Assembly (NCBI GenBank): GCA_002493905.1
Contig: DLAJ01000041.1
Span: forward strand, 5,164 to 69,163
DNA: 64,000 nucleotides
Direction of reading: 5' to 3'
DNA from: Lachnospiraceae bacterium UBA7050
GTDB lineage: Bacteria; Bacillota; Clostridia; Lachnospirales; Lachnospiraceae
Both the position numbers and the translations under genes were made by a program. Positions within the stretch are counted from its first letter, which is position 1; the number at the start of each line of letters is the position of its first letter. Under the pieces are notes generated by a model. It was not told the origin of the DNA, ran no database searches, and saw nothing but the letters and a program-made list of their open reading frames with translations. Of the stretch, positions 26,581 to 35,462 are shown one piece after another.

Positions 26581-26938
26581 CAAAGCCTCCGTCTCCGCTT
26601 AAGGCAAGCACTTTCTTCTCAACTCTGTCAATCTGCTCATTGCAGGACTTTAGGAGCTTCATTCCCTCTTCGTATGCCTGAAAAGATTGTTCCAGACTGA
26701 TCTCCGGCGACTCAAGCTGCATAATGAGTTCATCGATACGCGCAAATGTCTGCTCTATGCTGCGGGATTCCCTCTCCCCCGTACCGCTTCCGCCTGCGGC
26801 GGCTTCGCACTGCCCCACGCCGTCCCTGTCCGCATCGGATGCCCCGCACTGCTCCATACCGCTCCTGTCCGCGGCTGCCGCCTCCTGCAGCGCTGCGGCA
26901 TTCTGTTCCGTTTTCCTGCTCTGCTTTTTTTCTGCCAT
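26564..26938 (-). CDS. xseB: Exodeoxyribonuclease VII small subunit with extended N-terminus
   Basis: The last 57 residues (IEQTFARIDELIMQLESPEI, LEQSFQAYEEGMKLLKSC) are a normal XseB, the small subunit that wraps around XseA in exonuclease VII. The first 65 residues are an Ala-, Gly-, Asp- and Cys-rich extension with two imperfect 13-residue units (DRSGMEQCGASDA, DRDGVGQCEAAAG). XseB is usually 60-80 residues, so the 124-residue length is odd. The start at 26938 (MAEKKQSRK) has AAGGGA upstream. It lies between xseA and ispA. Confidence 0.88.
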   Translation of the reverse strand: MAEKKQSRKTEQNAAALQEAAAADRSGMEQCGASDADRDGVGQCEAAAGGSGTGERESRSIEQTFARIDELIMQLESPEISLEQSFQAYEEGMKLLKSCNEQIDRVEKKVLALSGDGGFDELGE

Positions 26939-26987
26939 GAATGCACATCCCTTCCGCTCCGGACAAATCACATCCGCGAAACAAGTT

Positions 26988-28208
26988 TCAAACGCCGTCC
27001 GAAACCGATAACACCTGCGCCTGAACGACGCCGTCCTTCAGGTAGACCGCAATCCTGCTGCCGGTCTCCACCTGAGAAACAGTCTGCAGCGTCCGGCCTT
27101 CTCCATCAGACACATAGGCATATCCCTGATTCAGCTTTTCAAGGGGCGATAACCCCTTTAACCGCTCCACATACAAATGAAACCGATGCCGTGACGCTTC
27201 CATACGCGTATCCATCGCAGCTCTTAAACGATCCTCCGAAAACATCAGGCGGTTCTGCTGCTCCCTCACCCGATGGAGCGGGCTTCCCCTCTGTATGCGA
27301 AGACTATAATTCTGTGCCTGCATCTTCTTTCTTTCCAGTATGGCACGCATACGCCTGTTTAACTCATCATAAGCAGCAAACAGACGCTCGTCCAGCAATG
27401 CCTGATCATATACGGCAAGCTCCGCAGCCGCGGAAGGCGTCGGCGCACGTAAATCTGCTGCATAATCCGTCAGCGTGGTGTCCGTCTGATGCCCGACCGC
27501 CGAAATAATTGGTACAGAACAGTCAAATACCGCCTGTACGACCTCGCGTTCATTAAACGCCCAAAGATCTTCAATAGAGCCGCCCCCGCGCCCGACAATC
27601 ATCACATCGACCTGCAGACGTTCCAGCGCGCGGATTCCCGCGGAAATACTTGCCGCCGCCTGCTCTCCCTGTACGATTGCCGGATATAAAACAATCTGGA
27701 TATAAGGATTGCGGCGCTTTGCAATCTGAATAATATCCCGTACAGCCGCTCCCGTGGACGCCGTCACGACACCGAGCGTCTTGATATACTGCGGAATCGG
27801 CTGCTTATATTCAGGCGCAAACATCCCCATCTCTTCTAATTCTTCTTTTAACGCCATAAAGCGCGCATACAGATCACCCTCTCCGCCAAGCCGGATGCGC
27901 TTTGCGTAAAGCTGGTATCTGCCGTCGCGCTCATATACATCAATGCTGCCCGAAACAACAACCTGCTGCCCTTCCTGCATCTGAAAATCAAGCCCGGTGC
28001 GGTTCCCTGCAAACATCACGCAGGCAATCGCCCCGCTTTTATCCTTCAGCGTAAAATAAATGTGTCCCGACGGATGATATTTACAGTTGCTGATTTCTCC
28101 GCGCACCTGAATCGCATTCAACATAAAATCCTGCACAAACATATTGCGGATATAGGAATTGACCTGAGCGACCGTATATACATTTTTATCCGTCCGACGC
28201 CCCTCCAT
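26988..28208 (-). CDS. xseA: Exodeoxyribonuclease VII large subunit
   Basis: XseA is the catalytic subunit of exonuclease VII, which degrades single-stranded DNA to oligonucleotides. It has an N-terminal OB fold (QVRGEISNCKYHPSGHIYFT, then LKDKSGAIACVMFAGN) and the catalytic domain with VVTASTGAAVRDI, VGRGGGSIEDLWAFNE and SAVGHQTDTTLTDYAADLRA. The ATG at 28208 follows GGAG. The C-terminal coiled-coil region is present, and the 406-residue length is normal for Firmicutes. Confidence 0.96.
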   Translation of the reverse strand: MEGRRTDKNVYTVAQVNSYIRNMFVQDFMLNAIQVRGEISNCKYHPSGHIYFTLKDKSGAIACVMFAGNRTGLDFQMQEGQQVVVSGSIDVYERDGRYQLYAKRIRLGGEGDLYARFMALKEELEEMGMFAPEYKQPIPQYIKTLGVVTASTGAAVRDIIQIAKRRNPYIQIVLYPAIVQGEQAAASISAGIRALERLQVDVMIVGRGGGSIEDLWAFNEREVVQAVFDCSVPIISAVGHQTDTTLTDYAADLRAPTPSAAAELAVYDQALLDERLFAAYDELNRRMRAILERKKMQAQNYSLRIQRGSPLHRVREQQNRLMFSEDRLRAAMDTRMEASRHRFHLYVERLKGLSPLEKLNQGYAYVSDGEGRTLQTVSQVETGSRIAVYLKDGVVQAQVLSVSDGV

Positions 28209-28223
28209 ATCATACGCTCCTAT

Positions 28224-28622
28224 CTATGCAAATTTGGCAAGCACGCCGTTTACAAAGCCCGCCGATTCATCCTGACCGAATTTTTTGGCAAGCTCAACCG
28301 CTTCATTGATCGCCACTCCCGTCGGGATATCGTCATCATAGCAGATTTCGTAGACTGCAAGACGGATAATTGTGATATCCACCTTCCCCATACGTTCCAC
28401 GCTCCAGCCTTTTGCCCGTTCATTGATCAGAGCATCAATCTCGGGAAGCTTTGCGGCAATGTTTCCATATTTGCCTGCAATATAGCGTTTCTCCTCCTCG
28501 GTGCTCTCAATCTCCTCCTCCGAAAAAAACAGTTGAATCTGTTCAGGCATGTCCTCCGGCCGGTTAAATTCCACGCGGAACAATAATAAAAAAATCCGTT
28601 CTCTCAATTCTCGTCTGCTCAT
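28224..28622 (-). CDS. nusB: Transcription antitermination factor NusB
   Basis: NusB binds boxA RNA with S10 and supports antitermination of rRNA operons. The 132-residue helical protein begins MSRRELRERIFLLLFRVEF and ends with the conserved ATRIAV-like block seen here as PTGVAINEAVELAKKFGQDE followed by GFVNGVLA. The ATG at 28622 follows AAGGAG. It starts the nusB-xseA-xseB-ispA-dxs series after a strong terminator. Confidence 0.95.
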   Translation of the reverse strand: MSRRELRERIFLLLFRVEFNRPEDMPEQIQLFFSEEEIESTEEEKRYIAGKYGNIAAKLPEIDALINERAKGWSVERMGKVDITIIRLAVYEICYDDDIPTGVAINEAVELAKKFGQDESAGFVNGVLAKFA

Positions 28623-28654
28623 TGATGACTCCTTAGCTGTCAGCCCTTAACATA

Positions 28655-28681
28655 CAAAAGACACACAATGTGTGTCTTTTG
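28655..28681 (-). terminator. Intrinsic terminator between the Asp23 gene and nusB
   Basis: CAAAAGACACAC and GTGTGTCTTTTG form a perfect 12-base-pair stem with loop AAT. The stem carries A/T runs at its base on both strands, so it can act bidirectionally; only minus-strand genes flank it. Confidence 0.82.
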
Positions 28682-28740
28682 TTGACACTGGGCGTGTCTT
28701 CTGCACGTTTTCCTATGGCTGAATTGATATGAATCCATAC

Positions 28741-29127
28741 CTATTTACTCTTCTGCATGTTGACGCCGGCAATCCTGATATTGACGTCGGATACCGTAAG
28801 CCCGGTCATATTCTCGATTGCCGTCTTAACCTTCTCCTGCACTTTCTGTGAAGTCGCCGGAATATTGTAACCATATTCGAGCACAACTGCAATATCGGCT
28901 CTTACTTCCCTGCCTGTAATCTCGACTTTTACTCCCTTTGTAAGCTTTGTCATGCCGACCTTGCTCATCAGCTCATTCGTGATATTGCCGACCATTGCGG
29001 AAACCCCCTCAACCTCTGAGGCGGCAAGAGAAGCGATCATCGCCACGACATCATCCGCAATCTTAACCGTACCCATGCTGTTATCCTCTTTCAATACATA
29101 GGTTCCCTTTTCCATATCCTTATCCAT
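28741..29127 (-). CDS. Asp23/Gls24 family envelope stress protein
   Basis: The 128-residue product contains MGTVKIADDVVAMIASLAAS and the conserved pair VKVEITGREVRADIAVVLEY and ENMTGLTVSDVNIRIAGV, which define the Asp23/Gls24 (DUF322) family of membrane-associated envelope or alkaline-shock proteins. Family members upstream of nusB are standard in Clostridia. The ATG at 29127 follows GGAGGAG. Its precise role is not established. Confidence 0.92.
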   Translation of the reverse strand: MDKDMEKGTYVLKEDNSMGTVKIADDVVAMIASLAASEVEGVSAMVGNITNELMSKVGMTKLTKGVKVEITGREVRADIAVVLEYGYNIPATSQKVQEKVKTAIENMTGLTVSDVNIRIAGVNMQKSK

Positions 29128-29301
29128 ATAACTCCTCCATTCTTAGTCAGCCTGCGAATTTAGGCATGAACAAAAACTGCCGGTGCAAAAGCTTTAACGC
29201 CCGCCATTCAGCCAATCTTTCTCATTAGATCGTTCCGGCTTCAAACAATTACATGTATTATAACAAATTATTCAAAAGATGTATAGATAAAAAAGATTTT
29301 C

Positions 29302-30585
29302 CTAGTCCGCGGGCAGCCAGAAGCTGAATGTCAGCGTTTCCTCGTTATCGGAATAGGATACGCCTGCATCCGAGTCCATATAATGAAAAATGTGTTCGCC
29401 TGTAATCAGATATTCATGAAACCGGCTGTAAATGTCCGCCGTTTCACAGCGGAATGTCACCGGCTCCCCCTCATGGCGGGCAAAAAACGCATCGAGCGCC
29501 GCCTCGTCAAATGACGTGAAAAACGCCTGTTCCCTTATAAAATAATTATCTTCCAAAGCCGTGCACTCCGGCATCACCGCAATATTCTGATCAATCTCAT
29601 GCGTTTTCGCAATCTGCTCTGTCGTCACACACAAATACTCATAATTGACATCGGGGCTGCCGGGCGCATTTGCCCCTTCCATCGTATAGGAGGCGTCTCC
29701 CCACGTTGTATCCACATAATAGTATGCCCCGTCTGAACGCACAAAATTCCATGCATGCCCATAGCCTGATTCCCGTATGCGTCCGGTTACAAGCGAGGCC
29801 TCGATTCCTGCCCTCATGCATAAATACTGAAACGCCTTTGCATATCCCTGACACACGGACCTTCCGTACAGAAATACGGAGCAGATATTCTGATTTTCAG
29901 GAGCCTCAAGATCATATTCCGTATGACGGATCAGATACTCATACAAATACCTGATTTTGTCATAGTCATCTCCTTCTGGCAGATTCTGAAAACATTCCGC
30001 CATATATTCATCAATCCGGCTCTGGCAGCGCGCCGCCTCATTTTCCGACATGGAGTAGGTCGCTGAAAACCGGATATACTCCTCTTGATCATCCGTCATA
30101 CCCTTTGCATACGTATAGCCTGTTACATAGAAAAGTTCCGGATGATCGGCAAGCACACAGCAGAATATCCGGTAAAGCAAATCCTCATCCCCGCAGTCTA
30201 AAATCTCATCCTGCGTCATCTGCTTCATGCCGGAAAGCATCTGCTCATATACAGCTCTCTCTCCGCCTTCTGAAAGAGCCCTGTAATAATAGCCTCCGGG
30301 TTCCGATAGCGGCTCCGCGTCCTCAGGAATATCCGCAGAATCCCTCAGGCTGCCATCTGTATCTGTGTCCTGCTCTCCATTCCCGGCGTCCTGAAAAGAA
30401 CTACCGGTATCCTGCGGGTCTTCCCCTGAGTCCTGCAGTTCATCTGCTGCATTCTGTCCTCCGGACGGAGCATCATTCAATATTTCGGTCTCCGGCTCTT
30501 TTGAAAACTGCGCACAGCCGGACAGCAGAAGAACGCCGGCAGTCAGACTTGCAAAACCGATTCTTTTTAAGGTAAAAGACAGCAT
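29302..30585 (-). CDS. Lipoprotein with transglutaminase-like domain
   Basis: A signal peptide with lipobox VLLLSGC marks it as a lipoprotein anchored outside the membrane. A linker of about 70 residues rich in Asp, Gly, Gln and Ser, with a QD-(S/T/A)-G theme, leads to a transglutaminase-like cysteine protease fold: SVCQGYAKAFQYLC (Cys), GYGHAWNFV (His) and YYVDTTWGDA (Asp) give the full catalytic triad. The start at 30585 is chosen to give a normal signal peptide; the region upstream overlaps prfC. The substrate is unknown; cell-wall or peptide cross-links are typical guesses. Confidence 0.87.
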   Translation of the reverse strand: MLSFTLKRIGFASLTAGVLLLSGCAQFSKEPETEILNDAPSGGQNAADELQDSGEDPQDTGSSFQDAGNGEQDTDTDGSLRDSADIPEDAEPLSEPGGYYYRALSEGGERAVYEQMLSGMKQMTQDEILDCGDEDLLYRIFCCVLADHPELFYVTGYTYAKGMTDDQEEYIRFSATYSMSENEAARCQSRIDEYMAECFQNLPEGDDYDKIRYLYEYLIRHTEYDLEAPENQNICSVFLYGRSVCQGYAKAFQYLCMRAGIEASLVTGRIRESGYGHAWNFVRSDGAYYYVDTTWGDASYTMEGANAPGSPDVNYEYLCVTTEQIAKTHEIDQNIAVMPECTALEDNYFIREQAFFTSFDEAALDAFFARHEGEPVTFRCETADIYSRFHEYLITGEHIFHYMDSDAGVSYSDNEETLTFSFWLPAD

Positions 30586-30610
30586 TTTTCTCACATCCTG
30601 ACGATTTTGA

Positions 30611-32212
30611 TCAACTGCGTCCAAATTCTGAAAGTACAAGCCCTTTATTGCGCTCCAATGTCATGCCGACGCTCCACTCATTGACAAATAAGAGGAGCGG
30701 TCTGCCTTTTAAGTCTTTGATCTTTTTCATATCCGACGTTCCCGTGAGCGCTTTTAAGTCAATATCCGTATTCTCAATCCAGCGGATATACTCATAGGGC
30801 AGATTTTCCAGACGGATTTCGACATTATACTCATTTTCGAGACGGTATTTGAGCACATCAAACTGAAGCACGCCGACCACGCCGACGATGATCTCCTCCA
30901 TTCCCGTATTAAACTCCTGAAAAATCTGAATTGCGCCTTCCTGCGCAATCTGCGTGATCCCTTTGACAAACTGCTTGCGTTTCATGGTATCAAGCTGTCT
31001 GACACGCGCAAAATGTTCGGGCGCAAACGTCGGTATCCCCTCAAAGCAGAACTGGTCTTTCGGCATACAGACGGTATCCCCGATGGAAAAAATACCCGGA
31101 TCAAATACGCCGATTATGTCCCCGGCATAAGCCTCCGACAAAATTTTTCTCTCGTCCGCCATAATCTGCTGCGGCTGCGACAGGCGCATGACCCGGCCGC
31201 CCTGCACATGCTTCACTTCCGCGTTTGCATCAAATCTGCCCGAGCAGATGCGCATGAACGCGATACGGTCCCTGTGCGCCTTGTTCATGTTTGCCTGAAT
31301 CTTAAATACAAACGCAGAAAATTCCCGCTCCGCCGGTTCGATCAATCCGATATCCGCCCTGCGCGCAAGCGGCGGCGGCGCCATCTTCAGGAAATGCTGC
31401 AAAAAGATTTCCACGCCGAAATTTGTCAGCGCCGATCCAAAAAATACGGGGGTCAGATCACCACTCCCGACCTTGTCTAAATCAAATTCGGCGCTCGCCC
31501 CGTCAAGCAGTTCAATCTCCCCCTCAAGCTGCTCCATAAATGTCTCTCCGATATGGCCGCACAGCACCTCCCTGTCGTCCATGGCAATTCTGGTCGAGAT
31601 TCCTTCTTTTGTGCCTTTTTCGGTATCCGAATAAGTAATCACACACTTCTCCTGCCTGTCATACACACCCTTAAAATTCTTGCCGCTTCCGATCGGCCAG
31701 TTCATCGGGCATGTCGCGATCCCCAGTTCCTTTTCAATTTCGTCCAGCAGATCAAAGGTGTCGTTGGCATCCCTGTCCATTTTATTGATAAACGTAAAAA
31801 TGGGAATTTTGCGCATCACACACACCTTAAACAGCTTCCTTGTCTGCGCCTCGACGCCCTTTCCTCCGTCGATCACCATCACTGCGGAATCCGCCGCCAT
31901 CAGCGTACGGTAGGTATCCTCGGAGAAGTCCTGATGTCCGGGCGTGTCCAGTATATTGACACAGCAGCCGCCGTATTCAAACTGCAGGACCGATGATGTA
32001 ACGGAAATACCACGCTCCTTTTCAATCTCCATCCAGTCGGATACCGCGTGCCGCGCCGTTGCTTTTCCTTTTACACTTCCCGCTAAATTGATCGCACCCC
32101 CGTACAACAGAAATTTTTCTGTCAGTGTAGTTTTTCCTGCATCCGGATGGGAAATGATCGCAAACGTTCTTCTTTTATTGATTTCTTTCGTATAGTCCGC
32201 CATGTTGCTCAT
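30611..32212 (-). CDS. prfC: Peptide chain release factor 3
   Basis: RF3 is a GTPase that recycles RF1 and RF2 after peptide release. The G domain has AIISHPDAGKTTLTEK (G1), ERGISVTSSV (G2), DTPGHQDFSEDTYR (G3) and NKMDRDA (G4). The RF3-specific C-terminus follows (GVVGVLQFDVLKYRLENEYN). The start at ATG 32212 (MSNMADYTKE) has AAAGGAG four bases away; the ATG at 32203 is also possible. It lies directly after deoB, 41 bp away. Confidence 0.95.
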   Translation of the reverse strand: MSNMADYTKEINKRRTFAIISHPDAGKTTLTEKFLLYGGAINLAGSVKGKATARHAVSDWMEIEKERGISVTSSVLQFEYGGCCVNILDTPGHQDFSEDTYRTLMAADSAVMVIDGGKGVEAQTRKLFKVCVMRKIPIFTFINKMDRDANDTFDLLDEIEKELGIATCPMNWPIGSGKNFKGVYDRQEKCVITYSDTEKGTKEGISTRIAMDDREVLCGHIGETFMEQLEGEIELLDGASAEFDLDKVGSGDLTPVFFGSALTNFGVEIFLQHFLKMAPPPLARRADIGLIEPAEREFSAFVFKIQANMNKAHRDRIAFMRICSGRFDANAEVKHVQGGRVMRLSQPQQIMADERKILSEAYAGDIIGVFDPGIFSIGDTVCMPKDQFCFEGIPTFAPEHFARVRQLDTMKRKQFVKGITQIAQEGAIQIFQEFNTGMEEIIVGVVGVLQFDVLKYRLENEYNVEIRLENLPYEYIRWIENTDIDLKALTGTSDMKKIKDLKGRPLLLFVNEWSVGMTLERNKGLVLSEFGRS

Positions 32213-32253
32213 TATGCTCCTTTTTATGATACTTTTGAAAGTCACTCCGCCTT

Positions 32254-33405
32254 TTACAGCATGGATGTGCCATTTCCGTCATTTGGAATCTCAAAATAAT
32301 CGAGAACGGTGGCCGCAATATCCGCGAAGCTCTCCCGCGTGCCTAAATTTGCCGGTACAATATGCTTTCCGGTCATCAGAAACGGCGTATACTCTCTGGA
32401 ATGGTCCGTGGATACCGTATAACCCGGATCACAGCCATGATCCGCTGTAATCATCAGCACATCCTCGTCCCTTAAGCCGGAGAGGAATTCCGGCAGCCAC
32501 TGATCAAACGCCGCAAGCGCCTTCGCATAACCGTCAATATCGTTCCGGTGCCCATACAGCATATCATAATCAACCAGATTGATAAAGCACAACCCCTCAA
32601 AATCACGCGCAAGGTAGGAAAGCGTCTGATTCATTCCATCCGCATTTCCCGTCGTATACACATGCTCCGTCATACCGCGTCCCGCAAAGATATCCCATAT
32701 CTTCCCGACTGCGATCACGTCCTTTCCATGTTCCATAAGACGGTCAAGCATTGTTTTCTCCGGCGGCTCCAAAGAAAAATCATGCCTGCGCGGCGTGCGC
32801 TCATAATGTCCGCTCTCCCCGATGAACGGGCGCGCAATCACCCTGCCGACGCCATGCTCTCCTTTCAGAATTTCCCGTGCGGTCCGGCAATATTCATAAA
32901 GCTGCTCCACCGGAACGACGCTTTCATGCGCCGCGATCTGAAATACACTGTCTGCAGACGTATACACAATCAGATCGCCCGTTCTGACATGCTCGTCTCC
33001 GTATACACGGATGACTTCAGTACCGGAATAAGGGCGGTTGCAGAGCACTCCCCGCCCCGTTCGCTTTGAAAACTCGGATAATACTTCATCCGGGAAGCCG
33101 GCAGGATACGTCGGAAGCGGTTTCATCGACCAGATTCCTGCGATTTCCCAATGTCCGATTGTCGTATCCTTTCCCTTGGAACGCTCCTTCATTCTGGCAA
33201 TCCGCGCTGCCGGCGCCCCTGTCCCTTCTATAAAATCCACACCGTCAATATCGAACAGTCCCAGTTTCTTTAAGTTCGGCAGGCAAAAAAAGGAACTGGA
33301 GGATACGGAGCGCAGGGTATTCGTCCCCGCATCTCCGAACTGTGCCGCATCCTCCATTTCCCCAATTCCGAAACTGTCCAGTACGATTAAAAATACTCTT
33401 TTCAT
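32254..33405 (-). CDS. deoB: Phosphopentomutase
   Basis: DeoB interconverts ribose-1- or deoxyribose-1-phosphate and the 5-phosphates in nucleoside salvage. It belongs to the alkaline-phosphatase superfamily: MKRVFLIVLDSFGIGE carries the first metal Asp, GTNTLRSV the phosphorylated Thr, and LMITADHGCDPGYTVSTDHS with REYTPFLMTG the second metal cluster. The ATG at 33405 has GGGGA five bases upstream, which is better than the ATG two codons earlier. No other nucleoside-salvage genes are adjacent. Confidence 0.95.
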   Translation of the reverse strand: MKRVFLIVLDSFGIGEMEDAAQFGDAGTNTLRSVSSSSFFCLPNLKKLGLFDIDGVDFIEGTGAPAARIARMKERSKGKDTTIGHWEIAGIWSMKPLPTYPAGFPDEVLSEFSKRTGRGVLCNRPYSGTEVIRVYGDEHVRTGDLIVYTSADSVFQIAAHESVVPVEQLYEYCRTAREILKGEHGVGRVIARPFIGESGHYERTPRRHDFSLEPPEKTMLDRLMEHGKDVIAVGKIWDIFAGRGMTEHVYTTGNADGMNQTLSYLARDFEGLCFINLVDYDMLYGHRNDIDGYAKALAAFDQWLPEFLSGLRDEDVLMITADHGCDPGYTVSTDHSREYTPFLMTGKHIVPANLGTRESFADIAATVLDYFEIPNDGNGTSML

Positions 33406-33462
33406 ATGCATCCCCGCTTTACGTCGTTGTTAAAAAAGTATACCACACTCACTGTCTTTTGG

Positions 33463-34251
33463 CTATTGGGAAAGTGCAACCGGCGTAATGATGATATTAG
33501 CGGCATCAATTCCCGTCTTCCTCTTTACGATATCCTCAATCTGCGCACACTGTGCCTCTGTCAGCATCGTACCGTACACAAGCACATCCACCTGCTCTCC
33601 CGTAATGCTCACGACCGCCTCCTGATAACCTTTTGCCTCTAACAGGATTTCTGCCGCCGACTCCCTCTCTGCAATATCCGCCGCCTCGATCATGCTGTCA
33701 ATGGCCGCCTGCTTCTGCTCGTCTCCGATATTGACATTGTTGATAATCTCAAGCATGATCTCTTTGTTGCGTGCCCGTGTCTGTTCTTTCTGGAGACGTG
33801 CTGCAGACAGGGAAGTGACTGCCGTCGTCGATGTATAAACCGCTTCTCCGGGAATTTCATCAACCGTCATATCCTCAGGAAGCATCTCCGCCTGCTCCTC
33901 ATCCAGCCCCGCTGTGGATACGTCTGCAAGCTCACTTAAGTAGCCGTCCTCCGCCTCGGCATAATCGGTATCAAGGCTCTCTATGTCGGCTGCCGTCCCC
34001 GACGCAGCCGTTTCGATGTCTTCATCCGAGATATCCGCAAGGTCCGATGCGGACAGCTCCTCCATCGTGTCGGCATCATACTCGACAAAGCCGTCCACGC
34101 TGACGGATGAGGCTTCCTGCGTCCCTAAATCATTGTTGATCAGATCATCCGAATCCACCTGACTTCCCGCAAAATGAAGATATCCTGCAATGACGATCAT
34201 CATTGCCAACGCTGTGATCATTACCTGATTACGTCTAAGTATCTTTTTCAA
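33463..34251 (-). CDS. spoIIIAH: Stage III sporulation protein AH
   Basis: SpoIIIAH in the mother-cell membrane forms the intercellular channel with forespore SpoIIQ. The single N-terminal transmembrane helix (ITALAMMIVIAGYLHFAG) is followed by an acidic low-complexity linker of about 90 residues and a YscJ-like ring-building domain ending KRKTGIDAANIIITPVAL. The start is a TTG at 34251, behind GGGGGAGG; MKKILRRNQV is the family N-terminus. It is the last gene of the spoIIIA operon. Confidence 0.93.
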   Translation of the reverse strand: MKKILRRNQVMITALAMMIVIAGYLHFAGSQVDSDDLINNDLGTQEASSVSVDGFVEYDADTMEELSASDLADISDEDIETAASGTAADIESLDTDYAEAEDGYLSELADVSTAGLDEEQAEMLPEDMTVDEIPGEAVYTSTTAVTSLSAARLQKEQTRARNKEIMLEIINNVNIGDEQKQAAIDSMIEAADIAERESAAEILLEAKGYQEAVVSITGEQVDVLVYGTMLTEAQCAQIEDIVKRKTGIDAANIIITPVALSQ

Positions 34252-34267
34252 TTTCCTCCCCCTTTTG

Positions 34268-34885
34268 CTATGCTTTCATTTTGGTTACAATAATTCTATT
34301 CGCTTCAATTCTGAATAATGACTGAATGACCGCAGTTATATTTTTCTGTACCTCCGGGTTTCCCCCTCCTTCTGCAATGACTGCCACGCCGATGACTTCC
34401 GGCTTCGTTGTCCGCACAATGTACGGGGTACGGCGGCCCTCCGAATCCGTCATATAAACCGTCTCCTCTTCCACGGCATCCTCATTGACGATCCGCATGC
34501 CGCCCCCGCTGTCCGTCTCCGTAGTGTCAGCGTCTGATCTGACCACATCCTTTAGAGGAATTTCCTCACCCGACGCCGAAAATGTGATCATGACCCGCAC
34601 AGCTCCGACGCCGTCCATCTCGCCTAACAGCTTTTCAAGCTGGGCTGTCAGCTGCCTTTCATAATCCATCGCCGCGTTTCCGTTATCAGATGCATCCATC
34701 ATAGCCGGTTCCGTGTCCAATTGATTGTACTTTACTGATTCATTTTCTTTTTTCTGTTCCGTGGATTTCGTCGGCCACGCGATGACGAGAAGCAGAAGCC
34801 CTGCCAGAATCAGGATGAGCAGGCTGTCCTTCCCAAACTTCTGGCCTTTCAGAATTTCCTTCATTTTATCCGTCAGCTTATTCAA
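34268..34885 (-). CDS. spoIIIAG: Stage III sporulation protein AG
   Basis: SpoIIIAG forms a ring of the channel between mother cell and forespore. After a cytoplasmic N-terminus (MNKLTDKMKEILKGQKFGKD) comes one membrane helix (LLILILAGLLLLVIAWPT) and then the ring domain with a characteristic DSEGRRTPYIVRTTKPEVIG block. The start is a TTG at 34885, preceded by GGAGGTGAGG and overlapping the spoIIIAF stop by eight bases. An ATG seven codons later would lose conserved residues. Confidence 0.93.
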   Translation of the reverse strand: MNKLTDKMKEILKGQKFGKDSLLILILAGLLLLVIAWPTKSTEQKKENESVKYNQLDTEPAMMDASDNGNAAMDYERQLTAQLEKLLGEMDGVGAVRVMITFSASGEEIPLKDVVRSDADTTETDSGGGMRIVNEDAVEEETVYMTDSEGRRTPYIVRTTKPEVIGVAVIAEGGGNPEVQKNITAVIQSLFRIEANRIIVTKMKA

Positions 34886-35447
34886 GAATCCTCACCTCCA
34901 CCCACGACCGTTCCGTTCTAAGACATGCCGCAATCACGCCGGCAAGTTCCTGCTCTTTATCCATACCGGACTCTGCCTGCCGGCCGTCCCCCTCCTCTTC
35001 TCCAACCTTGATATGGATTTCCCGGACTGGCCGAACGGTAATCCCGTCCTCCTCCCCATCCAAAGCACGCAGCATGATAACCAGACGTTCCTCATCCGCA
35101 TAGGCATCCGCGATTTCGTATCCGTACGGCGCCAGTGCGGGGGCCAGTGTCTTTTTCATCTCCTCTGCAGCCGCTCTTAAAATCTGCTCCTCGACAAGCT
35201 CCGTATCCGCGTATTCCATATCTGCAGATAACTGCTCATATTCATGTTCAAATTGTGCAAGATGCGCTTCGAAATCCTCCTTTGTCCCGCTTTTCACAAG
35301 ATCAAGCAGCGGCACAATCAATACCGCAAGTGTCATCATCCTTATGAGGATCCTCACATAACGGGCGTATTTGCCCCCGCTCACAAAATGGTACATTGTC
35401 TGCGCAATAATCATAAAAACACCCGCCGTCCGAATCAAATCCAGCAT
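34878..35447 (-). CDS. spoIIIAF: Stage III sporulation protein AF
   Basis: This membrane component of the SpoIIIA complex has two N-terminal helices (LIRTAGVFMIIAQTMYHFVS and MTLAVLIVPLLDLV) followed by a periplasm-facing domain with an acidic helical stretch. The start is the ATG at 35447, behind GGAGGAGAG; the codon before it in frame is TTG. It lies 16 bases after spoIIIAE and overlaps spoIIIAG. Confidence 0.92.
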   Translation of the reverse strand: MLDLIRTAGVFMIIAQTMYHFVSGGKYARYVRILIRMMTLAVLIVPLLDLVKSGTKEDFEAHLAQFEHEYEQLSADMEYADTELVEEQILRAAAEEMKKTLAPALAPYGYEIADAYADEERLVIMLRALDGEEDGITVRPVREIHIKVGEEEGDGRQAESGMDKEQELAGVIAACLRTERSWVEVRILE

Positions 35448-35462
35448 CAAGCTCTCCTCCCG

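Noticed and set aside
26687..27508. Long plus-strand open frame (273 codons) opposite xseB and xseA
   Set aside because: Pro, Ser and His rich composition, no ribosome site, and it lies wholly opposite two well-conserved genes.
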